A DNA stretch of 5,650 nt from an uncultured Synergistia bacterium (lineage in GTDB: Bacteria > Eremiobacterota > SpSt-956 > JAKJGF01): contig CALARM010000047.1 in the NCBI GenBank assembly GCA_937888925.1, positions 1-5,650 on the forward strand, read 5' to 3'. This document shows, piece by piece, positions 1-4,609 of this stretch. The notes below the pieces were generated by a model. That model was given only the letters and a program-made list of their open reading frames with translations, had not been told where the DNA came from and made no database searches. How positions within the stretch are numbered: position 1 is the first letter of the stretch; each line of letters starts with the position of its first letter. The translations under genes were made by a program, and so were the position numbers.

Positions 1-1829
1 AGAAGTTCAAAGAAATTGCAAATCCAGATGAAAAAATACATTTTTGTATTGAAGGAGTCAAAGGGAATGCCTTAATAGGAACAAATAAGAAGGTTTACTC
101 CATAACAAGCGGTTCATTTAAAGGTACACTTTGCTATTCCTATACTTATGATAATATAGTAGATATTAAAGTAATTCCCCCCTTACATGGGGATAATATT
201 ACCTTATCTATAATCCCTCAGAAAAGTGATGATAAGGAATTAAAACAGAGATTATATTTTCAGCCTGAGCAAAATAATTTACTTAAACAGATACTGACAA
301 AAATATCTTCTCTCAGCAAAACCTATACATATATAGAACCTATGAAAGAAATATCTCTTCATCAGAGTTCGACTGAATTTATTGTGCCTATGAAGAATAT
401 CCTGGGTAAGTTATATGAGAAACATGTAAAATCTTCTGAAAAAGTATTTATTTGCATTTCTATAGGCGATCATCAGGGCCTTGTATGTACCGGTGACCGT
501 CTTATCATATTTAAAATCACTGAAGATAAAACATCTAAAATAGGTATATTCCCTCTTGAAGAAATCGTCGATGTGGAACATTCCATAGGACTTGTAACAG
601 GGTACCTGCAAATTATTACACCTAAAGTTAATGTCATTAAAAAGAAATTGCGGGAACAGGAACTTATGAATATTGACAATATCATATCTTTTGGCAAAAA
701 GAATTATGGCGAACTTATGGAAGATGTATCGAAAAGATTGGAAGCACTCATTAAAAATGCCAGAAGAAAAAAAGAGCCTTCAAGAGAAATAAAAAATGTA
801 TCTGAACAGAGAGAAGAAGAAAAAATTAGAGAAAATAAAAAAAATACTGTGGAGCAGGAAATAGATAAAGTGTCACTTGAATATAAGGAGGAACCGGTCC
901 GGGATATAGAAGAAATTGTCTCTGATACATTACAGGAAGATATGCCTCCATTGGATGAACTGGCACAGAAACTTTCAGAGGAAATAATAGAGGAAATCAA
1001 GTCAGATGAACAGTCTTTTTATTATTCCAGAGATATTGTGAAACAGATTTCCCAGGAAGTTGTTAAACATTCTTTCCCTGAGCTTATAGCCAGCCCATTA
1101 CCTGATACCATTACCGAACTGGTAATGAAATATCTGGCTCAACGTAATTTAAAAAACGTACCGGCCAATGATAATCCGTCAGAAGAAATTGAAGAATTAA
1201 ATGATTTTGATAATATAGAGATTGCCGAACTGGATTTCGATGAATTTTCCGTAGAATTAGGAGACTCAGGTAAAGATTTTCTGGAGTCCGTTCCTCCTGC
1301 CGTGGATAAAATAAAGAGAGAGAGCCCCAGGGATGAAAAGGGAAAGACCTCTGTGAAATCCGTACAGCCCATGCAGGTAAGTACAGATAAAGTAAAGTCA
1401 TTACCTTCTCTGAAGCCTGCCGGAACTAAAGAGTCTAAACTTAAAGATAGAGGAAAGGTTTCTCCTCAGAAAATTGCAGTTGTAGAAAAAAAACTGGCAA
1501 ATTTTACTGCACTGAAAAATATTTCCGCTGCCCTTATGATAGATGGTAATGGAGCTATAGTCTGTAAGTCTATCGTAGAAGGTGCTAATTATGATAAACC
1601 CTCCAGGGTTGCAAGTGATATTATAAAATTTATTAAGTCTTCTAAAGAGGCTGCAAAAGGAACTTTTATCCCTCAGTGGAAAACAGAATATGAACAGGGC
1701 ATCGTTTATATAGAAGAAATTAACTTGAATTATCTTCTTATGATTGTAGGGACAGAAAAAAGTAACTTTGCTACTCTCAAGATGTTTATAGAAAAACACA
1801 AAGAAGAATTAAAAAAAGAATTGCTATAA
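1..1829 (+). CDS. Tandem PH-like / acidic linker / Roadblock-LC7 domain protein, 5' end outside the window
   Basis: The reading frame is open from the first full codon at position 3 to the TAA at 1827-1829 (608 residues). The first in-frame ATG is at 342, but the stretch before it is clearly protein-like, has no in-frame ATG, GTG or TTG, and forms a domain, so the true start lies upstream. Residues about 9-73 and 146-208 (counted from position 3) are two beta-rich segments with the same plan: 'EK(I/V)', 'G.....T...(V/L)', then 'IVD(I/V)' and a final beta strand. They look like bacterial PH (YokE-type) domains. A lysine/glutamate-rich helical stretch follows, then an acidic linker with two DFD motifs. 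Residues about 495-608 match a Roadblock/LC7 domain: helix, 'ALMIDGNGAIV' strand-turn-strand, helix, 'YIEEINLNYLLMIVG' strands, final helix. Roadblock proteins of the MglB type regulate or scaffold small Ras-like GTPases. There is no signal peptide or membrane segment in the visible part. The Roadblock call is fairly firm, the PH call moderate, and the partner GTPase is unknown. Confidence 0.88.
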   Translation, partial: KFKEIANPDEKIHFCIEGVKGNALIGTNKKVYSITSGSFKGTLCYSYTYDNIVDIKVIPPLHGDNITLSIIPQKSDDKELKQRLYFQPEQNNLLKQILTKISSLSKTYTYIEPMKEISLHQSSTEFIVPMKNILGKLYEKHVKSSEKVFICISIGDHQGLVCTGDRLIIFKITEDKTSKIGIFPLEEIVDVEHSIGLVTGYLQIITPKVNVIKKKLREQELMNIDNIISFGKKNYGELMEDVSKRLEALIKNARRKKEPSREIKNVSEQREEEKIRENKKNTVEQEIDKVSLEYKEEPVRDIEEIVSDTLQEDMPPLDELAQKLSEEIIEEIKSDEQSFYYSRDIVKQISQEVVKHSFPELIASPLPDTITELVMKYLAQRNLKNVPANDNPSEEIEELNDFDNIEIAELDFDEFSVELGDSGKDFLESVPPAVDKIKRESPRDEKGKTSVKSVQPMQVSTDKVKSLPSLKPAGTKESKLKDRGKVSPQKIAVVEKKLANFTALKNISAALMIDGNGAIVCKSIVEGANYDKPSRVASDIIKFIKSSKEAAKGTFIPQWKTEYEQGIVYIEEINLNYLLMIVGTEKSNFATLKMFIEKHKEELKKELL

Positions 1830-2675
1830 TATGTTAGAACCGGGAGAAAATTCTTTCACGTTTTCAAAGAAAACTGCTTCTATTTTAAAATCACTGGTTT
1901 TATCCTGCATAATTACTTTCTCTATTTTACGTTCATCTTCTATATAAGGAAATAGCTTTAAGGCTCTATCAGTACCACGAACTGGTATTATTTCGAAGAG
2001 ATAACCATCAGGCATAGGTGGAAGTTCTTCATAAAATTCCCTGTTTTTTTCAAGATCTATTTCTTCATAAATATGTCCGTCCAGAGTTTTTATAGCAAAT
2101 TTAAACCGGTTAAAATCTACGGGATTGGTTGAATTATTGCCTGCGTCTATTTGAAAACAGGACATAGAGAGATTATTAAAATAATCAAAAGACGGAGTGG
2201 CTATAGAGAAATTAAATATATCATTTTTATAAAATCCATAATGAAAATAAGGGATTAAAGAGCCTTTCTTCTGAATCCTGTGCAGAGCGGCTATATGGGA
2301 GGCAATTGTTTTATCACCTGTCAGTTCGTAGTATTCAGTATATAACCTTATAGCTACAACAACAGCTTTATACTGCTCAAAACTATCTCTATCTGTAAAA
2401 AAATTCTCCAGTGATTTTAAGTGTTTTATATAAGCAAATCCACCTGATACGGAACTTACAGGGTCCTGTGAAAGGTTGTAATAGAAATTTATGTAATTAT
2501 CAGATTTTATTACCAGTTCTTTTTTATCATTTATATCACTGTATTTAACAAACGTATCTTCCAGTTTTCTTGCTTCAGCGAGTAATTGCATTTTATACTC
2601 ACTGTCATAAGTCTGTGAACAGGCAATACGACAGAATATGAATAAAAAGAATAATACAGGAGATAAAATTTTCAT
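1824..2675 (-). CDS. Exported protein of unknown function
   Basis: This 283-residue protein matches no family I recognise. Its N-terminus is a Sec-type signal sequence: one Lys, a hydrophobic core at residues 4-14, then a polar region ending ACSQ, with likely signal peptidase I cleavage near residue 20. Cys19 could be a lipoprotein cysteine, but Arg at -3 makes a poor lipobox, so I prefer a periplasmic or secreted protein. Residues about 25-150 look mostly helical and rich in Tyr and Lys. Residues about 150-265 are richer in beta-strand patterns, suggesting a helical N-domain and a beta C-domain. The ATG at 2673-2675 has a GAGG Shine-Dalgarno 8 nt upstream (2684-2687). The gene lies 27 bp downstream of the coiled-coil gene on the same strand, so co-transcription is likely. 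Its last codon and stop overlap the stop of the convergent Roadblock gene by 6 bp. Confidence 0.85.
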   Translation of the reverse strand: MKILSPVLFFLFIFCRIACSQTYDSEYKMQLLAEARKLEDTFVKYSDINDKKELVIKSDNYINFYYNLSQDPVSSVSGGFAYIKHLKSLENFFTDRDSFEQYKAVVVAIRLYTEYYELTGDKTIASHIAALHRIQKKGSLIPYFHYGFYKNDIFNFSIATPSFDYFNNLSMSCFQIDAGNNSTNPVDFNRFKFAIKTLDGHIYEEIDLEKNREFYEELPPMPDGYLFEIIPVRGTDRALKLFPYIEDERKIEKVIMQDKTSDFKIEAVFFENVKEFSPGSNIL

Positions 2676-2702
2676 ATAATAAACCTCGAAAATATAGTAA
2701 AT

Positions 2703-3344
2703 TTAATATTTAGTCAGAGGATCGAGTTTGAGTAATTTTTCATCTATATCAAAGAACGGCACCCTTATAGTCTGGGTTATAAAATTGGTTATATAACCAT
2801 TTGTTTTCTGCGGGTCAGGTATACCTCTGAGTTTATCTATTTCAAATTTTAAATCAGACGATCTTTTATTAAGCATTTTTATTTCTTCGAAACGGTTTAA
2901 TAAATATTCTCTCAGCTTATTATATTCATCTGCAAGCTGTAAGATTTTTTCCGTAGCTTCTGTGTATTCAGAACTTTTTCCTTCAACTTCTGCCACCTGA
3001 GCTGCATCAAGATTCTGTCTTTTCTGTGCTGCTACTGCTTCCTGAAGCTGTTTTCTGAAGCTCAGAATTGTTTCTAATTCCTTATTTTCTTTTTTTATTT
3101 CTTCCGTATTATCTTTCAATTTCTGACCGAGCTGTTTGACCTGTTCCTGAACGGCAGTTCTCATTGAACCGTCTCTCGCCATGTCTGCTTCTATCCTTAA
3201 AAGACCGAGCCTTGCTTCCAGGGTTTTTCTGTCTTCCTGTAATTTCTGTAAATTAGTCCTTACAGACATTTCTTTTTCCCCGATAGATTTCAACTTTTTC
3301 TCTGCAGCAAGTATTTGCTGGGCTATAGTTTGTTCAGAATCCAT
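2703..3344 (-). CDS. Coiled-coil protein of unknown function
   Basis: This 213-residue cytoplasmic protein has no signal peptide or membrane segment. Residues about 5-175 are almost continuous amphipathic helix rich in Glu, Lys, Gln and Leu with heptad-like spacing, for example around residues 8-52, 64-118 and 127-172. This predicts long coiled coils with probable breaks near residues 56-62 and 120-126. A short non-coiled tail follows from about residue 174 (GIPDP) to the C-terminus, with an aromatic patch (PFFDID, residues 196-201). Such proteins usually oligomerise or act as spacers, but low-complexity coiled coils give many false similarities to SMC- or myosin-like proteins, so I name no family. 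The start is secure: AAAGGAGA (3351-3358) lies 6 nt before the ATG, below a near-consensus promoter. It is the first gene of a likely two-gene operon with the exported protein downstream. Confidence 0.86.
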   Translation of the reverse strand: MDSEQTIAQQILAAEKKLKSIGEKEMSVRTNLQKLQEDRKTLEARLGLLRIEADMARDGSMRTAVQEQVKQLGQKLKDNTEEIKKENKELETILSFRKQLQEAVAAQKRQNLDAAQVAEVEGKSSEYTEATEKILQLADEYNKLREYLLNRFEEIKMLNKRSSDLKFEIDKLRGIPDPQKTNGYITNFITQTIRVPFFDIDEKLLKLDPLTKY

Positions 3345-3350
3345 AAAAAA

Positions 3351-3358
3351 TCTCCTTT
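3351..3358 (-). promoter_or_regulatory. Strong Shine-Dalgarno of the coiled-coil gene
   Basis: Read on the minus strand this is AAAGGAGA, followed by six T and the ATG at 3342-3344. It fixes the start codon and suggests efficient translation. The AT-only leader upstream (about 3359-3377) should be largely unstructured. Confidence 0.8.
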
Positions 3359-3383
3359 ATAATATATAATTTATATAAAATCA

Positions 3384-3412
3384 ATTATATCACGGGGTCT
3401 ATCTATAATCAA
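3384..3412 (-). promoter_or_regulatory. Sigma70-type promoter of the coiled-coil / exported-protein operon
   Basis: On the minus strand there is a -35 TTGATT (3407-3412), a spacer of exactly 17 nt, and a consensus -10 TATAAT (3384-3389) with an extended -10 TG one base upstream (TGATATAAT, 3384-3392). Transcription would start near 3377, leaving a leader of about 32 nt before the ATG. This matches a housekeeping-sigma promoter closely, and I expect strong expression unless it is regulated. Confidence 0.75.
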
Positions 3413-3416
3413 CAGG

Positions 3417-3439
3417 CTTTTCCCTGGAAAAGTTTCCAG
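3417..3439. repeat. Two overlapping inverted repeats upstream of the operon promoter
   Basis: CTTTTCC-CT-GGAAAAG occupies 3417-3432 and CTGGAAA-AG-TTTCCAG occupies 3424-3439. Each has perfect 7-bp arms and a 2-bp centre, and they share the central GGAAA. The result is three alternating half-sites (TTTCC at 3419, GGAAA at 3426, TTTCC at 3433) at a 7-bp step. They lie 5 to 27 bp upstream of the -35 box and 20 bp after the stop of the HEAT gene. No T-tract follows on either strand, so this is a better candidate for a regulator binding site than for an intrinsic terminator. No binding protein can be named. Confidence 0.5.
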
Positions 3440-3458
3440 ATTATAAAATACGTCTGAA

Positions 3459-4295
3459 TTATAACTTTGATAAATTTATCAATTTATCAATAATTCCTTT
3501 TGATAACTTATTAATCTGTGTTTCATGTTTTTTTAGTATAGTTTTAATAGCTTCGTGAGATAATTTTTTCACCAGCTCGTTCTCTGTTTCTTTATAAACT
3601 TCAGCCAGAGGAAGAATACATTCTTCTTTACCTGTTTTTCCCAGAGCCTGTATGGCACATATTTTAAGTTCCATATCATCTTCTTTAAGTATGTTTAAAA
3701 GATGTTCTGTAGCTTTTTCATCACCGAGAATGCCCAGGAATTCAATAGCCTGATCCCTGCACAGAGAGGTTTTGTCATTGAGAATCTCTATTAACGGTTC
3801 TACGGAACTGCAAGGATCAATCTGGATCAGTGCTTCTATCGTACTCCTCATTAATAATATATCATCTTCTTTAATGGCATCAATCAGATATTTCACTGCT
3901 TCTCTGCTTCCTATCCTGGCGAGAGCATCTATTGCGCCTAACCGAATAAAATAGAAAAAAGGACTGTCATCTTTCAACAGCATGGCTATATCATCTATAG
4001 CCTTTATATCTTCTATTTCTCCGAGAGATATAAGAGCAGACATAATTACTCTTATATCCTGATCTTTTAATCTTTCTATGAGATAGGGTAAAGCTCCGTA
4101 TTCTTTACGTTCACCAAGTAAATCGGCAGAAAATTTTCTTATTAAGGGATCACTGTCATTGAGGGATTTAATCAGCAAAGGTAACACATTTTTATTATTT
4201 GATTGTCTGAGTTGTAAATAAGCCTGTTCTCGTGTTTTCTCATCGGGGCTGACAAGCAATTTTATCAAAGAAATAATTTTTTCTTCCTGTTTCAT
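3459..4295 (-). CDS. Cytoplasmic HEAT-repeat protein (PBS lyase HEAT-like family)
   Basis: The protein has 278 residues, nearly all in roughly 31-residue helical repeats of HEAT type: '(L/V).PL(I/L)..L.D.D..(I/V)R..A...LG...'. Clear repeats begin near residues 37, 69, 99, 134, 165, 196 and 227, with a degenerate one at the N-terminus (residues 5-32) and a Lys-rich capping helix from about 255. Conserved Asp, Arg and Ala positions are visible, for example DPLIRKFSADLLG at 49-61. HEAT solenoids bind proteins and have no catalytic activity of their own. The name PBS lyase reflects family similarity and does not imply phycobilisomes here. There is no signal peptide, so the product is probably cytoplasmic. 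The ATG at 4293-4295 is the first in the frame after an upstream in-frame TAA. Its ribosome site is weak (GAGAAG at 4307-4312, 11 nt away). It is divergent from the exported HEAT protein at 4610. Confidence 0.9.
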   Translation of the reverse strand: MKQEEKIISLIKLLVSPDEKTREQAYLQLRQSNNKNVLPLLIKSLNDSDPLIRKFSADLLGERKEYGALPYLIERLKDQDIRVIMSALISLGEIEDIKAIDDIAMLLKDDSPFFYFIRLGAIDALARIGSREAVKYLIDAIKEDDILLMRSTIEALIQIDPCSSVEPLIEILNDKTSLCRDQAIEFLGILGDEKATEHLLNILKEDDMELKICAIQALGKTGKEECILPLAEVYKETENELVKKLSHEAIKTILKKHETQINKLSKGIIDKLINLSKL

Positions 4296-4329
4296 AATTA
4301 TTCTGACTTCTCTTTTATAATATTATGAA

Positions 4330-4358
4330 ATTATATCACAGTAAATATAAGAATACAA
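4330..4358 (-). promoter_or_regulatory. Sigma70-type promoter of the cytoplasmic HEAT-repeat gene
   Basis: On the minus strand there is a -35 TTGTAT (4353-4358), a 17-nt spacer and a consensus -10 TATAAT (4330-4335), preceded by an extended -10 TG (TGATATAAT, 4330-4338). The predicted start is near 4323, giving a leader of about 28 nt. The core is identical over 11 bp (plus strand AATTATATCAC, 4329-4339) to the other leftward promoter (3383-3393). Confidence 0.72.
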
Positions 4359-4430
4359 TGTGATTACATTTAAAAATAAAAGGATTATGCCGATAAATAA
4401 GTGATAAGTATTTTTTTTGAGTCCTTAATC

Positions 4431-4439
4431 TGTTATAAT
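4431..4439 (+). promoter_or_regulatory. Probable extended -10 promoter for the exported HEAT-repeat gene
   Basis: TGTTATAAT is a full extended -10. The position expected for a -35 (4411-4416) is only a run of T, so recognition would rest on the extended -10. Transcription would start near 4446 and give a leader of about 164 nt containing the A/T-flanked inverted repeat. A second weaker candidate is TGTTATATT at 4466-4474. TTGACA at 4576-4581 looks like a -35, but no -10 lies at the right distance, as 4599-4604 is the ribosome site. Confidence 0.5.
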
Positions 4440-4452
4440 ATTTCATGAAATA
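4439..4452. promoter_or_regulatory. 14-bp perfect palindrome at the expected transcription start
   Basis: TATTTCATGAAATA reads identically on both strands. It begins on the last base of the -10 hexamer and covers the predicted start point, the classic place for a repressor operator. The other divergent promoter carries a related half-site (ATTTCAT, minus strand) just after its own -10. No regulator can be assigned. Confidence 0.45.
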
Positions 4453-4478
4453 ATTATCTCGACTTTGTTATATTTAAT

Positions 4479-4560
4479 AAAAAAGCAATTAGCTGTTATT
4501 AGGTAGCTATTAGTTTCTACTTAATAATAAAGCTAACAGCTAATAGCTAATACCTTTTTT
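4479..4560. repeat. Imperfect inverted repeat flanked by A6 and T6: terminator, attenuator or dispersed repeat
   Basis: The arms 4479-4508 and 4531-4560 pair at 23 of 30 positions around a 22-nt loop. The outer ends are A6 and T6, so both strands show a stem followed by a T-run. The arms are built from AGCTATTA / AGCTGTTA-like units, so other pairings exist: 4488-4498 with 4534-4544 (11 bp perfect) and 4504-4513 with 4540-4549 (10 bp perfect). These two share bases 4540-4544 and exclude each other. The stem is AT-rich, so termination would be modest. It could also be a member of a dispersed intergenic repeat family. Confidence 0.6.
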
Positions 4561-4576
4561 ATAAAATCAATTAATT

Positions 4577-4587
4577 TGACAATGTCA
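4577..4587. repeat. Small palindrome TGACA-A-TGTCA before the exported HEAT-repeat gene
   Basis: Perfect 5-bp arms flank one central base, 10 bp before the Shine-Dalgarno. It overlaps a TTGACA hexamer (4576-4581) that has no partner -10. It may be a protein site or a chance palindrome. Confidence 0.3.
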
Positions 4588-4596
4588 GGTTATATA

Positions 4597-4601
4597 AGGA
4601 G
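4597..4601 (+). promoter_or_regulatory. Shine-Dalgarno that fixes a TTG start
   Basis: AGGAG, within TAAGGAGA at 4595-4602, stands 8 nt before the TTG at 4610-4612, which is optimal spacing. The ATG at 4602-4604 directly abuts it and gives only three codons before a stop, so it is not a competing start for the long frame. Confidence 0.78.
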
Positions 4602-4609
4602 ATGTTTTA

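Larger units (their letters stand above)
4296..4609. other. Divergent intergenic regulatory region
   Basis: This 314-bp AT-rich region separates the two HEAT-repeat genes and has no convincing coding frame. From left to right it holds the leader and promoter of the leftward gene, an A/T-rich stretch at about 4359-4416 in which I see nothing definite, a rightward extended -10 with a palindrome over its expected start point, an A6/T6-flanked imperfect inverted repeat, a small palindrome, and the Shine-Dalgarno of the rightward gene. Confidence 0.8.

Noticed and set aside
342..344. ATG as the start of the Roadblock protein
   Set aside because: The frame is open and protein-like back to position 3 and includes a PH-like segment. 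Starting here would discard it.
837..844. A8 run as a programmed slippage site
   Set aside because: The zero frame continues intact through a plausible Roadblock domain, and such runs are expected in AT-rich Lys-rich coding sequence.
704..1000. 98-codon minus-strand Ser-rich open frame
   Set aside because: This is the complement of the Glu/Lys-rich linker of the Roadblock gene. The Ser/Phe richness is a shadow of GAA/GAG codons.
1851..1871. TTCTTT / AAAGAA inverted repeat as a terminator at the convergent junction
   Set aside because: The 6-bp all-but-AT stem with a 9-nt loop is too weak, and it lies inside the coding sequence of the exported protein.
2617..2632. Lipoprotein signal at Cys19 of the exported protein
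   Set aside because: The residue at -3 is Arg rather than Leu, Val or Ile, so the lipobox is not credible without further evidence.
3181..3369. 62-codon plus-strand open frame
   Set aside because: It lies opposite the coiled-coil gene, whose codons, Shine-Dalgarno and promoter are far better supported.
4576..4596. TTGACA plus TATATA as a promoter for the exported HEAT gene
   Set aside because: The spacer is only 9 nt, and a start point from such a -10 would fall on the Shine-Dalgarno.
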